This document shows positions 51,850 to 60,725 of a DNA stretch of 64,000 bases, one piece after another. Source of the stretch: Oryzobacter telluris. Its GTDB lineage: Bacteria; Actinomycetota; Actinomycetes; Actinomycetales; Dermatophilaceae. Every line of letters starts with the position of its first letter. Positions within the stretch are counted from its first letter, which is position 1. The position numbers were made by a program, and so were the translations under genes. The DNA is taken from contig NZ_CP170723.1 of the NCBI RefSeq assembly GCF_043099285.1, positions 3,348,001-3,412,000 of the forward strand. The letters run 5' to 3'. The notes beneath the pieces were generated by a model. That model was not told where the DNA came from. It ran no database searches and saw nothing but the letters and a program-made list of their open reading frames with translations.

Positions 51850-53324
51850 GGCGACCCCCCGATGGCGGCCGACGCCGCGGCGGTGATCGCGAGGAGCGGG
51901 CCAGGAACGACGCCGAGGAGGACGACGGCGATCGCCAGCACGCCGAGCACGCCGGCCTCGACGCCGTCGGTGTCGGGCGTGGCGGCCTCCGCGCCCGGGG
52001 CCGGGCGGTCGCCGATCCACACCAGGCGGGCGACGCGCAGGGCGTAGGCCCCGGCGAGCGCCGCGCCGACCGCCGCCACCACCGCGCACACGACGAACAC
52101 CGGCCCCGGCCGGCTCGAGGCGGGCGCCCACGCGGCGTAGATGGCGAGCACCTCGCCCCAGAACCCGGCGAGGCCCGGGAGCCCGAGCGTGGCGGCCAGC
52201 CCGAGGATCAGGACGAACCCGAGGCGGGGTGACGTCTCGCGCAGGGCCGGGCGGGGGCTGGCGAGGTCGGCGGTCCCCCATCGCAGCTTGAGGCCCCCGA
52301 CGAGCACGAAGAGCAGCGCCGACACCACGCCGTGCGCGATGTTGGCGAACAGCGCCGCCTGCAGGCCCGTGTCGGACCCCGCTGCCAGCGCGAGGACGAC
52401 GAAGCCCATGTGCGCCACCGACGAGTACGCGACGAGCCGCTTGAGGTCGCGCTCGACGAGGCAGACGAGCCCGCCCCAGACGATGCCGATGACGCCCGCG
52501 ACGGCCAGCACCGGGCTGATCGTCGTGAAGCCGTCGGGCACGGTGGCCACAGGCAGGCGGACCAGGCCGTACGTCCCCATCTTCAGCAGGACGGCGGCCA
52601 GCAGCACCGACCCGGCCGTCGGGGCCGTGGTGTGGGCGGGCGGCAGCCAGGTGTGCAGCGGGAAGACCGGCACCTTGACGGCCAGGCCGAGCACGAGCAG
52701 CACGGCGACGGTGAGCTGGCGCTCATGGGTGAGCGCGGCCCCCGCCCCGCCGGCGAGCTCGCGCAGGTCGGACGTCCCGGCCCAGCCGACGAGGGCGAGG
52801 ATGCCCACGAGCATCAGGGTCGATCCGACCGCGGTGTAGAGGACGAAGCGCTGGCTCGCGTCGGTGCGGGCGCGCGGGTCGTGGCGGTCGCCGTACCGCC
52901 CGATGAGCAGCCACATCGGCACGAGGACGAGCTCGAAGGCGAGGAAGAACAGCACGGCGTCACGGGCGGTGAAGGTGGCCAGCGCCCCGGCCTCGACGAG
53001 GAGGAGGCAGCCGAGGAAGGTCGCGGGCGTGCCGCCCTCGGGCACCTCGACCCACGCGTGCGCCGCGACGAGCACGCCGATGACCGCCGTGAGCAGGACG
53101 AGCGGGACGGCGATGCCGTCGACGCCGAAGGAGAAGCGCACGTCGAGCTGCGGCAGCCAGGGCCGGTCGACCGACGAGTCCGACAGCGCGGTGGCCACGG
53201 CGAGGAGGAGGGTCAGCGCGGCGGCGACGGCGGTCGTGATCCGGGCGCGGGCGACGGGCAACGCTCGGCCACCGGTGACGAGCCAGAGGCCCACCGCGGC
53301 CGGGAGGGCGAGGAGCAGGCTCAC
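51846..53324 (-). CDS. nuoM: NADH-quinone oxidoreductase subunit M
   Basis: 492 residues. Antiporter-like subunit with FFLAFELVLVPMWLLIGRYG (conserved Glu), GLAVKVPVFPLHTWLPPAH and LKRLVAYSSVAHMGFV. It forms part of the proton-translocating arm. GTG 53324 overlaps the nuoL stop. Confidence 0.95.
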   Translation of the reverse strand: MSLLLALPAAVGLWLVTGGRALPVARARITTAVAAALTLLLAVATALSDSSVDRPWLPQLDVRFSFGVDGIAVPLVLLTAVIGVLVAAHAWVEVPEGGTPATFLGCLLLVEAGALATFTARDAVLFFLAFELVLVPMWLLIGRYGDRHDPRARTDASQRFVLYTAVGSTLMLVGILALVGWAGTSDLRELAGGAGAALTHERQLTVAVLLVLGLAVKVPVFPLHTWLPPAHTTAPTAGSVLLAAVLLKMGTYGLVRLPVATVPDGFTTISPVLAVAGVIGIVWGGLVCLVERDLKRLVAYSSVAHMGFVVLALAAGSDTGLQAALFANIAHGVVSALLFVLVGGLKLRWGTADLASPRPALRETSPRLGFVLILGLAATLGLPGLAGFWGEVLAIYAAWAPASSRPGPVFVVCAVVAAVGAALAGAYALRVARLVWIGDRPAPGAEAATPDTDGVEAGVLGVLAIAVVLLGVVPGPLLAITAAASAAIGGSP

Positions 53325-55198
53325 GACCACAGGAGCACCCCTCCCACGCCGAGGACGACGACCGCCCCGACGACGAGGGCGACGGCTGAGGCGGGCCGCT
53401 CGCCGCGGTGGCCGCGGGCACCGGCCCAACCGGCCATCCGGGTCGCGACGGCCGTGCCGCGGACGTAGGCGTCGACGACCTCGGTGTCGAGGAAGGCGAC
53501 GACCCGCGCCAGCCGCAGCACCGGGACGGCGACGGCGCGGCGGTACAGGCCGTCGGCGCCCAGGCCGCGGTCGGCGTGCGGGACGAGCCGGCGGGCCATG
53601 ACCTCGGCCGGGTCGCGGTCGAAGCCGCCGCGCAGGGCGAACACGACGCCGACGGCGATGACGAACAGGGTGAGGACGACCCAGAGCAGCGAGGCCGAAC
53701 CCACGGGGAAGGCGTCGGTGACGACGAGGACGAGCCCGCCGAGGACGGTGAGGACGACCAGCGTCCACAGCGCGACCGCCACGCCGACCGGCGGCGACGC
53801 GCTCTCCTTCGGCTGGCGCACGTGCGCCGTGAGGACGAGGTAGGCCCGCGTGCAGTACGCGGCGGTGACGGCCGCCGTGAGGATGAGCGAGACGAGGACG
53901 AGGACCCCGGGCCCGCCGTCGAGGGCGCCCTCCCAGGCCACGGCGAGGACGTGTTCCTTCGAGATGCCGCCGACGACGAGCGGTACCCCGGCGAGCGACG
54001 CGAGGCCGACGAGGAAGCCGACCCGCAGCAACGGCGCGGCCGCGGCACTGCCGCGCAGATGGGTGGCCGCGGTCCCGCCGGCGACCAGGCCCGCCCAGCC
54101 GATGGCGAGGAAGAGCAGCGCCTTGAACAGCGCGTGCGACCACAGGTGGAACAGCCCCGCGCTCGGACCGACGGCGGGCGGGGCCGCCGCGAGCGCGGAG
54201 AGCATGACGCCGACCTGGCTCACGGTGGACCACGCGAGCAGCCGCTTGAGGTCGCTCTGCGCGAAGGCGAGGACGGCGGCGAGCAGCATCGTCACCGACA
54301 CCGAGATGCCGAGCACCCAGCGCGGGGTCTGGCTCACCGACAGCAGCGGGAAGACGCCGGCGAGGACGACGGTGCCGGCGGCGACCATCGTGGCCGCGTG
54401 GATGAGGGCGCTGGCGGGCGTGGGGCCCTCCATCGCGTCGGCGAGCCAGTCCTGGAACGGCACCTGGGCCGACTTGCCGAGCACCCCGATGACGAGCAGC
54501 GTGAGGAGGAGGGCGCGGGCGGTGGCGTCCGGCGCGTGGCAGGCGGTGAGCGCCTCCCCGACCGAGGAGCCGAGGTCGACCTGGGCGTCGATGCAGGCGG
54601 TGGGGCGGGCCCAGGCGGAGACGACGTCGGAGAGCCGGGTGGAGGCGGCGCCGGCGGCGAGCCCGACGACCCCGAGGACGAACCCGATGTCGGCGACGCG
54701 GGTGACGATGAACGCCTTGTGGGCCGCGCGCCGGGCGCTCGGCTTGCGCGACCAGTGGCCGATGAGGAGGTAGGAGCACCAGCCCATGACCTCCCAGCCG
54801 ACGACCGTGAGGAGCAGGTCGCCCGAGACGACGACGAGGAGCATGGCGGCGGTGAAGAGCGAGACCGTGGTGGCGAAGGTGCCGTACCGGTCGTCGTCGG
54901 CGAGGTACCAGGCGGCGTGGACCTGCACGGCGGCGGCGACGAGGGCGACCACGGTGACCAGCGCCCAGCGGGTCGGGTCGCCGACGACGTCGAGCGGGAC
55001 CTCCAGACCCCCGGCGTCGAGGCCGGGGCCGGACTGCACGTAGTAGCTGGTCACCGAGATCCACCCGGCGACCCCGGCGAGGAGGGTCAGCCCGCCGCCG
55101 CAGATCGCGACCGCCCGCGACAGGGCGGCGTCGCGGCTGACGACGAGCCCGATGACGGCGGCGACGCTCGGCATCGCGAGGACGAGCCACGGGTTCAC
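53321..55198 (-). CDS. nuoL: NADH-quinone oxidoreductase subunit L
   Basis: 625 residues. Distal antiporter-like subunit, with VVGWEVMGWCSYLLIGHW, GKSAQVPFQDWLADAMEGPTP and LKRLLAWSTVSQVGVM, plus the C-terminal extension expected of the lateral helix. GTG 55198 overlaps the nuoK stop. Confidence 0.95.
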   Translation of the reverse strand: MNPWLVLAMPSVAAVIGLVVSRDAALSRAVAICGGGLTLLAGVAGWISVTSYYVQSGPGLDAGGLEVPLDVVGDPTRWALVTVVALVAAAVQVHAAWYLADDDRYGTFATTVSLFTAAMLLVVVSGDLLLTVVGWEVMGWCSYLLIGHWSRKPSARRAAHKAFIVTRVADIGFVLGVVGLAAGAASTRLSDVVSAWARPTACIDAQVDLGSSVGEALTACHAPDATARALLLTLLVIGVLGKSAQVPFQDWLADAMEGPTPASALIHAATMVAAGTVVLAGVFPLLSVSQTPRWVLGISVSVTMLLAAVLAFAQSDLKRLLAWSTVSQVGVMLSALAAAPPAVGPSAGLFHLWSHALFKALLFLAIGWAGLVAGGTAATHLRGSAAAAPLLRVGFLVGLASLAGVPLVVGGISKEHVLAVAWEGALDGGPGVLVLVSLILTAAVTAAYCTRAYLVLTAHVRQPKESASPPVGVAVALWTLVVLTVLGGLVLVVTDAFPVGSASLLWVVLTLFVIAVGVVFALRGGFDRDPAEVMARRLVPHADRGLGADGLYRRAVAVPVLRLARVVAFLDTEVVDAYVRGTAVATRMAGWAGARGHRGERPASAVALVVGAVVVLGVGGVLLWS

Positions 55199-55503
55199 GG
55201 CGCCTCCCCGCTGCGCTGCGCGAGGTCGATGCTCGCCCGGTGCCGGAACGCCGTGAGGACCACCGCGAGCGCCACGACGACCTCGGCCGCCGCGATGGTG
55301 ATGACGAACAGCGGCAGGACGCTCCCGGCAGCCCAGCGGTCGGCGCCGGCGGCCTGGGTGGCGACGAGCAGGACGAGCGAGCCGCTGAGGATCAGCTCGA
55401 CGCCGACGAGGAGCAGGACCGCGTTGCGGCGCACGACGATCCCGAAGACGCCGAGGCCCACGAGGACGGAGGCGAGGACGTACGGGCCGGCGAGGTGGAT
55501 CAC
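55195..55503 (-). CDS. nuoK: NADH-quinone oxidoreductase subunit K
   Basis: 102 residues, three helices. The GVELILSGSLVLLVA segment holds the conserved membrane Glu, and TIAAAEVVVALAVVL the second. Length is standard. GTG 55503 overlaps the nuoJ stop. Confidence 0.95.
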   Translation of the reverse strand: MIHLAGPYVLASVLVGLGVFGIVVRRNAVLLLVGVELILSGSLVLLVATQAAGADRWAAGSVLPLFVITIAAAEVVVALAVVLTAFRHRASIDLAQRSGEAP

Positions 55504-56006
55504 GCGGCGACCTCCTCACGCGGGATGCGCGAGACGGCCAGCGCGGCGACGAGGGCCACGAGCAGCAGGAGGGAGAGCAGCTCGAAGGGCCAGACCCACG
55601 TGCCGAACAGCTGGCCGGCGACCTGGGTGCTGGTGACGTCGGCGCGCTGCACGGGCTCGGCGAGCGGCAGCAGGACCGAGCCGAGCAGGGTGGCGACGGC
55701 GCCACCGAGCAGCGCGGCGCCCAGGGTGCGCCACACGCCGGGGCGGTGGGCCTCGTCGGGCCCGATGGGGGCGCGGGTCAGCATCAGGGCGAACAGGACG
55801 AGGACGACGACGGCCCCGACGTAGACGAGGACGAGGACCAGCGCGACGAGCTCGGCGCCGAGCACGAGCAGCGACCCGGCCACCCCGAGCAGGGCGACGA
55901 CGAGCCAGAGCGCGGCGTGCACGACGTGGCGGGTCGTGACGGCGAACAGGCCGCCGACGACGGCGAGCACCGCGGTGGCCGCGAACGCCGTGTCCAGAGC
56001 CGTCAT
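55500..56006 (-). CDS. nuoJ: NADH-quinone oxidoreductase subunit J
   Basis: 168 residues, five helices, with the conserved VLVYVGAVVVLVLFALML segment (the pi-bulge helix). ATG 56006 overlaps the nuoI stop (ATGA). Confidence 0.94.
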   Translation of the reverse strand: MTALDTAFAATAVLAVVGGLFAVTTRHVVHAALWLVVALLGVAGSLLVLGAELVALVLVLVYVGAVVVLVLFALMLTRAPIGPDEAHRPGVWRTLGAALLGGAVATLLGSVLLPLAEPVQRADVTSTQVAGQLFGTWVWPFELLSLLLLVALVAALAVSRIPREEVAA

Positions 56007-56635
56007 CCGTCGTCCCCGGGCGGACTCTCCGCGGGCGGCGCCTCGGCCGCCTTCGCCATGCGCGGCCGGACGGTGCGCGGCGCCCGCGGACCGGCGCCTC
56101 CTCCTCCGGAACCCCCGGCGACGAGTCCGGTGCCGCGCGCGGGCTTGTTGGCGGCGGCGATCTCGGCCGGCTCGGCCGCCTTCTCGTCGAGGGCGGGCGG
56201 CGGCGGGACGGTCGCCATCCAGTCGCCGAGGCGGCCCTTCTCGTGGAGCAGGTCGAGGATCGAGACCTCGGCGTACTCGAACTGCGGGCTCCAGTGCAGC
56301 GCGTCGAAGGGGCAGACCTCGATGCAGATGCCGCAGTACATGCACAGGCTGAAGTCGATGGCGAAGCGGTCGAGGACGTTGCGCTGCCGGTCGCGGCCGC
56401 CCTCGGTGGTGGCCGGGATCGTCTCCTTGTGGGAGTCGATGTAGATGCACCAGTCGGGGCACTCGCGGGCGCAGAGCATGCAGCTCGTGCAGTTCTCCTC
56501 GAGCAGCGCGATGACCCCGCGGCTGCGCGGCGGCAGCTCGGGGGCGACGTCGGGGTACTCGGCGGTGTGCGTGCGGCGCAACGCCGTTCGGGCGGTCGTG
56601 ACCAGCCCCTTCACGAGTCCGGGAACCATGCTCAC
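56003..56635 (-). CDS. nuoI: NADH-quinone oxidoreductase subunit I (2x[4Fe-4S])
   Basis: 210 residues. Two ferredoxin motifs, CTSCMLCARECP and CMYCGICIEVCP, bind clusters N6a and N6b. The last ~55 residues are a low-complexity Pro/Ala/Gly tail not needed for cluster binding. GTG 56635 keeps the GTGA overlap seen throughout the operon; ATG 56629 is the alternative. In a complex lacking NuoG these clusters would be the electron entry relay. Confidence 0.94.
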   Translation of the reverse strand: MSMVPGLVKGLVTTARTALRRTHTAEYPDVAPELPPRSRGVIALLEENCTSCMLCARECPDWCIYIDSHKETIPATTEGGRDRQRNVLDRFAIDFSLCMYCGICIEVCPFDALHWSPQFEYAEVSILDLLHEKGRLGDWMATVPPPPALDEKAAEPAEIAAANKPARGTGLVAGGSGGGGAGPRAPRTVRPRMAKAAEAPPAESPPGDDG

Positions 56636-57588
56636 CAGCCCATCACCACCCCGACGCCCGTGAGGAGGAGCTGCGCGAGGGCGAGCGGGACGAGCCACAC
56701 CCAGGCGAGGCGCTGGAGCTGGTCCTCGCGCAGCCGGGGCCAGGCAACCCGCAGCCAGATGACGACGAGCGCCACCGCGAAGCCCTTGAGGAGGGTCCAC
56801 ACCCAGCCGAGCGCGTCCTCGAACGGCCCGTGCCAGCCGCCGAGCCAGAGCGCGGCGAAGAGCAGCGACATCACGACGATGCCGGCGTACTCGGCGAGGA
56901 GGAAGAAGGCGAACCGCAGGCCGGTGTACTCGGTCCAGGCGCCCATGACGAGCTCGGCGTCGGCGACGGGCATGTCGAACGGCGGGCGCTGCAGCTCGGC
57001 CACGGCCGCGACGAGGAAGACGACCCCGCCCACCAGCTGCCAGACCAGCCAGAACGGCTCCCACCGGTCGGTGAGCGTGGCGAGCGAGAGCGACCCGCCC
57101 GCGAGGCCGACCGAGGCCACGGCGAGGACGATCGGCAGCTCGTAGGAGACGAGCTGCGCGGCGGCGCGCAGGCCACCGAGGAGCGCGTACTTGTTCGCGC
57201 TGGCCCACCCGGCCATGAGCGTGCCGAGGGCGCCGACCGACGTGGCCGCGAGGGCGAGGACGACCGAGCCCGGCACGTCGACCGCCGCGACGCCTGGGTG
57301 CACCGGCACCACCGCGAGCGCGACGAGGTAGGGCACCAGGGCGACGCCCGGCGCGAGCCGGAAGACCCAGCGGTCGGCGGCCTTCGGGGTGATGTCCTCC
57401 TTCTGGATGAACTTCACCCCGTCGGCGACGAGCTGCGCCCAGCCGTGGAAGCCGCCGGCGTACATCGGGCCGAGGCGCCCCTGCATGTGGGCCATCACCT
57501 TGTGCTCGGCCTGCCCGACGAGCAGGGGCAGCACGAGGAAGGCGGCGAGGACGGACGCGGCGCGCAGCGCGACCTCGAGCAGCGTCAT
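56632..57588 (-). CDS. nuoH: NADH-quinone oxidoreductase subunit H
   Basis: 318-residue quinone-channel subunit. EHKVMAHMQGRLGPMYAG, the ADGVKFIQKEDITP loop and the acidic AELQRPPFDMPVADAELVMGAWTEYTGLRFAFF block are canonical. Eight helices. ATG 57588 overlaps the nuoC stop; in a complete operon nuoD, E, F and G would lie between these two genes. Confidence 0.95.
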   Translation of the reverse strand: MTLLEVALRAASVLAAFLVLPLLVGQAEHKVMAHMQGRLGPMYAGGFHGWAQLVADGVKFIQKEDITPKAADRWVFRLAPGVALVPYLVALAVVPVHPGVAAVDVPGSVVLALAATSVGALGTLMAGWASANKYALLGGLRAAAQLVSYELPIVLAVASVGLAGGSLSLATLTDRWEPFWLVWQLVGGVVFLVAAVAELQRPPFDMPVADAELVMGAWTEYTGLRFAFFLLAEYAGIVVMSLLFAALWLGGWHGPFEDALGWVWTLLKGFAVALVVIWLRVAWPRLREDQLQRLAWVWLVPLALAQLLLTGVGVVMGW

Positions 57589-58106
57589 CGCGGACCCCAC
57601 TCGGGCGGCGGGACCCCGGGCGCCTGGACGCGGCGGCGGCTGGGCGAGCGGGCCGACTCGTGGCCCTCGCCGGGCTCCTTGCCACCGGGCCACGGCTTGC
57701 TGGCCCGGGCGGCGAGCTGGAAGGACTTGCGCAGCGGCGTGCCCTCGAAGCCGTCGGGCAGCAGGAGCGGGCGGATTCCCTGGCCGCTGCCGTCGTCGAA
57801 GCCGGTGAGCTCCAGACCGAACATCTCGGCGGTCTCGCGCTCGTGCCACGCGGCGCCGGCGAAGACGTCGGTCACGGAGGCGAGCGGGTCGCCATCGGGG
57901 ACGCGGGCCACGAGGAGCAGCCCGCGCAGGGCGCCCTGCTCGCGCGTGTCGTAGAGGTGGCAGACGACGTCGAGGCCCGGGGCGTCCTCGTCGTGGGAGC
58001 GGTCGACGGCGCTGAGCCAGTCGAAGAACGCGAACCCCTCGTCGCGTGCGGAAGCCACGGCGGCGTGCCAGCCGTCGGGGTCGACACCACGCGTCTCGTC
58101 CGCCAC
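57585..58106 (-). CDS. nuoC: NADH-quinone oxidoreductase subunit C (30 kDa)
   Basis: 173 residues. The 30-kDa signature WHERETAEMFGLELTGFDD is followed by RPLLLPDGFEGTPLRKSF. The N-terminus is short (family members often have 30-60 more residues), and there is a Lys/Arg/Pro-rich tail. GTG 58106 is the only plausible start and lies 7 nt after TAGGCT. Both are embedded in a perfect 18-bp inverted repeat. No NuoD is fused or adjacent. Confidence 0.9.
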   Translation of the reverse strand: MADETRGVDPDGWHAAVASARDEGFAFFDWLSAVDRSHDEDAPGLDVVCHLYDTREQGALRGLLLVARVPDGDPLASVTDVFAGAAWHERETAEMFGLELTGFDDGSGQGIRPLLLPDGFEGTPLRKSFQLAARASKPWPGGKEPGEGHESARSPSRRRVQAPGVPPPEWGPR

Positions 58107-58140
58107 GTCCGGCAGCCTATCGAGGCTGCCGGACGTGGCG
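58101..58140 (-). terminator. Perfect 18-bp hairpin after phoX, overlapping nuoC start and -10
   Basis: Arms CGCCACGTCCGGCAGCCT (58101-58118) and 58123-58140 are exactly complementary with loop ATCG. It begins 16 bp after the phoX stop, so it should terminate phoX. The nuoC GTG (58104-58106) is inside the distal arm, and TAGGCT (58114-58119) sits at the loop. RNA starting upstream would hide the nuoC start; RNA starting at the GTG would not contain the hairpin. Confidence 0.7.
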
Positions 58141-58156
58141 TCGACGCCGTGCGGGG

Positions 58157-60226
58157 TCAGCGCTCGCGGTAGACCTGCACGACGCTGGGACGGGGGCCGC
58201 CCCATCCACCGTCGGCGAGGGTGCCGGCGGGCAGGTAGTCGGGGAAGAAGGAGTGCTGCGCCGCGAAGGTGCCCTCCTCGCCCGGGTGCTGGACCGACAC
58301 GAAGACCGAGCCGTCCTGGTCGTGGATGACCGGGCCGCAGGTCTCGGCCTCGCGCGGCACCGCGAGGAACTGCTCGACCTTGCCGCGGTCCGGGCCCTCG
58401 AGGGTGACCCGGTGCAGCGCGTCGTCCAGGCCGATGGTGCCGGGCTGGCCGTCCGTGGAGATCCACAGCGCACCGCTGGAGTCGAACGCCACGTTGTCGG
58501 GGCACGAGATCGGGCTGACCGGGCCCTCGTAACCGCCGAAGTACGTGCCGGTCTTCCCGGGCGTGCCGCAGACGAGGAGGAGGTTCCACGCGAAGGTGAG
58601 CGCGGTCGGGTCGTTGCGCGACTCGGTGAGCTCGAGGACGTGGCCCTCGCGGTTGGTGACGCGCGGGTTCGCCTCGTCGACCGGGGCGTTGGTGCCGACA
58701 CCGCGGTTGGTGTTGTTGGTCAGGGCGACGTAGACCTTGCCGGAGACCGGGCTCGGCTCGACGTCCTCGGGGCGGTCCATCTTCGTGGCGCCGGCCTTGT
58801 CGGCGGCCAGGCGGGTGTGGACGAGGACCTCGGCCACGCTCATCCCGGCGACCTGGGACTCGCCGCCGACGACCAGGGGCAGCCACTCGCCGCCGCCGTC
58901 GAACTCCCCGTCGGCGGGGAGCGTCCCGGTGCCGTCGGTCTCGGCGGCCGGGCTGTCACCGGTGAAGCGCGCGACGTAGAGGTCGCCCTCGGAGAGCAGG
59001 GTCTTGTTGTGCGCGCGGGCGCCCTTGCCCTCGTCGTCCCGGTACTTCTTCCTCGACACGAACTTGTAGACGTACTCGAAGCGCTCGTCGTCACCGGAGT
59101 ACGCCACGACGTGGCCGTTCTCCGCGACGCGGACGTTGGCGCCCTCGTGCTTGAAGCGCCCCAGCGCGGTGTGCTTCACCGGGGTCGAGGTGGGGTCCTC
59201 GGGGTCGATCTCCACGACCCAGCCGAAGCGGTTGACCTCGTTCTCGTAGCCGGGCTGGCGGGCGTCGAAGCGCGGGTCGACGGTCCACCAGTTGCGGCCG
59301 CTCGAGCTGACCGTCGTGGGGATGCCGTAGCGCCGGTTCTCGGCGGTGGCCGCGGCGACGAAGTACTGGTGGAAGTTCTCCTCGCCCGACAGGACCGTGC
59401 CCCACGGGGTGGTCCCCCCGGCGCAGTTGTTCTGGGTGCCGAGCACGGTGCGGCCGACGGGGTCGTCCTTGGTGCGCAGCAGCGGGTGGCCGGCGGCGGG
59501 CCCGTCGAGCGCGAACGGCGTCTGGGGCGTGATGCGGCGGTTGCGGCGGGCGCCCTGCACGTACTCCCACGGGTGGCCGGGGGCCTTGCGCCGCAGCTCG
59601 ACGACGGTGAGGCCGTGGGCCGCCATCGCGACGCGCTTGTTCTCCTCGAGGCGGGCGGCGTCGGTCGTCGCCGGGAACATGATGTTCTCGTTGGTGTACT
59701 CGTGGTTGACGACCGCGACGGCGGTGCGGCCGCGCTGGCCGTCGAGGGCGATGACGTCGAGGTAGTCGCAGTTGTAGCCGAACTGGGCCGCCTGGCTGGC
59801 CGCGGTCTGGTTCTGCGGGTCGAAGGCGGGCGAGTCGGCGAACAGCGGGTCACCCCAGCGGATGACGGGCTTCCACGCGTAGCCCTCGGGGACGGTCATC
59901 GCGTCGACGGTGGCCGGGACGGGGGCGATCGGGGCGAAGCCCAAGCCGCGGCCACGGCCTGCTCCGGCGAGCGTGGCGGCGGAGGCGGGGGTGCTCGCCG
60001 CCGGAGAGAGCGCGAGGGCGAGGGCACCCGCACCGGCGGCACCGAGGACGCCGCGGCGGCTCAGCGCGCGGGCCGCGACCTCGGGGAAGTAGTCGTTCGT
60101 CGTCGTGTTGGGGGCGTCGTGCCCGCACTGGTCACCGCACTTGAGCAGGCAGGTGATGGGGCTGCGCTTGCCGCGGGCGTGCGGGGCGAGACCGAGCAGG
60201 CGGCGGTTCTCGGGGGCGATCGTCAC
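58157..60226 (-). CDS. phoX: PhoX family alkaline phosphatase
   Basis: 689-residue PhoX/DUF839 phosphatase, exported by the Tat route (SRRGVLG twin-arginine motif near residue 57, hydrophobic stretch, then ASTPASA). Family enzymes use iron and calcium and release phosphate from organic esters outside the cell. Conserved blocks include NHEYTNENIMF, NNCAGGTTPWGTVLSGEENFHQYF, KMDRPEDVEPSP and CPDNVAFDSSGALWISTDGQ. The ~60-residue N-terminus before the Tat motif contains GDQCGHDAPN, usual for this subfamily. GTG 60226 has GGAG upstream. A TAGCGT -10 (60271-60276) and a PHO-box-like array precede it. Confidence 0.93.
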   Translation of the reverse strand: MTIAPENRRLLGLAPHARGKRSPITCLLKCGDQCGHDAPNTTTNDYFPEVAARALSRRGVLGAAGAGALALALSPAASTPASAATLAGAGRGRGLGFAPIAPVPATVDAMTVPEGYAWKPVIRWGDPLFADSPAFDPQNQTAASQAAQFGYNCDYLDVIALDGQRGRTAVAVVNHEYTNENIMFPATTDAARLEENKRVAMAAHGLTVVELRRKAPGHPWEYVQGARRNRRITPQTPFALDGPAAGHPLLRTKDDPVGRTVLGTQNNCAGGTTPWGTVLSGEENFHQYFVAAATAENRRYGIPTTVSSSGRNWWTVDPRFDARQPGYENEVNRFGWVVEIDPEDPTSTPVKHTALGRFKHEGANVRVAENGHVVAYSGDDERFEYVYKFVSRKKYRDDEGKGARAHNKTLLSEGDLYVARFTGDSPAAETDGTGTLPADGEFDGGGEWLPLVVGGESQVAGMSVAEVLVHTRLAADKAGATKMDRPEDVEPSPVSGKVYVALTNNTNRGVGTNAPVDEANPRVTNREGHVLELTESRNDPTALTFAWNLLLVCGTPGKTGTYFGGYEGPVSPISCPDNVAFDSSGALWISTDGQPGTIGLDDALHRVTLEGPDRGKVEQFLAVPREAETCGPVIHDQDGSVFVSVQHPGEEGTFAAQHSFFPDYLPAGTLADGGWGGPRPSVVQVYRER

Positions 60227-60337
60227 TGGGGTTTCTCCGGGTCCGTCGGGCGAGTGGTGGGTCGCTCGCGACGCTAGGTCCCGGTCCCGGACCGGAAGGG
60301 GACGAGGAGGAGAACGTCAGGTGATGCTTGGGCGACG

Positions 60338-60370
60338 ACGTGGTCAACCCTGGGTCAGCCGCAGGTCAAC
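60338..60370 (-). promoter_or_regulatory. PHO-box-like array of three contiguous 11-bp units
   Basis: Minus-strand units GTTGACCTGCG (60360-60370), GCTGACCCAGG (60349-60359) and GTTGACCACGT (60338-60348) follow each other exactly every 11 bp. This matches the direct-repeat structure of Streptomyces PhoP boxes (GTTCACC-type units). The first unit contains the TGA stop of the upstream DUF2568 gene. The array is about 60 bp before the likely -10, farther than usual. Confidence 0.6.
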
Positions 60371-60725
60371 CCGCGTCGCGCTCGGCCTGCGGGAGGACGA
60401 CCTGGGCCGCCACGATGATCGTCCCCGCGAGGGCGACGACCCAGCCCCACCGGACGTGGCCAGTGGCGACCAGGCCCCATCCGGTGGTGAGGCACAGGGC
60501 CACCGACAGCACCGCACGCGGCACGGTCGCGAGCCGGAGCCGCGACCTCGGCGCGATGAACAGGCCCCACACGACGACGAGCACGGCCACGGCGGCGACG
60601 CCCGCGGCACCTCCGGCCACCCCGCCACCGACGAGCTCGTGGGCGAGCACACCGGCACCCACGAAGAGAGCCAGCTCGACGACGAACGCAGTGAGGGCGA
60701 GCAGGGCCAGACCGGGTGTGGTCAC
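60366..60725 (-). CDS. YrdB/DUF2568 family membrane protein
   Basis: 119 residues, four predicted membrane helices, resembling DUF2568/YrdB proteins (LLALTAFVVELALFVGAGVLAHE and VVWGLFIAPRSRLRL are diagnostic). Function unknown. GTG 60725 overlaps the nuoB stop (GTGA), so it is translationally coupled to nuoB although it is not a complex I subunit. Confidence 0.8.
   Translation of the reverse strand: MTTPGLALLALTAFVVELALFVGAGVLAHELVGGGVAGGAAGVAAVAVLVVVWGLFIAPRSRLRLATVPRAVLSVALCLTTGWGLVATGHVRWGWVVALAGTIIVAAQVVLPQAERDAG

Noticed and set aside
57585..58886. A 433-codon minus-strand frame considered as a possible nuoD
   Set aside because: Only the last 173 residues are meaningful and they are NuoC; the upstream part is a shadow of phoX with no NuoD motifs.
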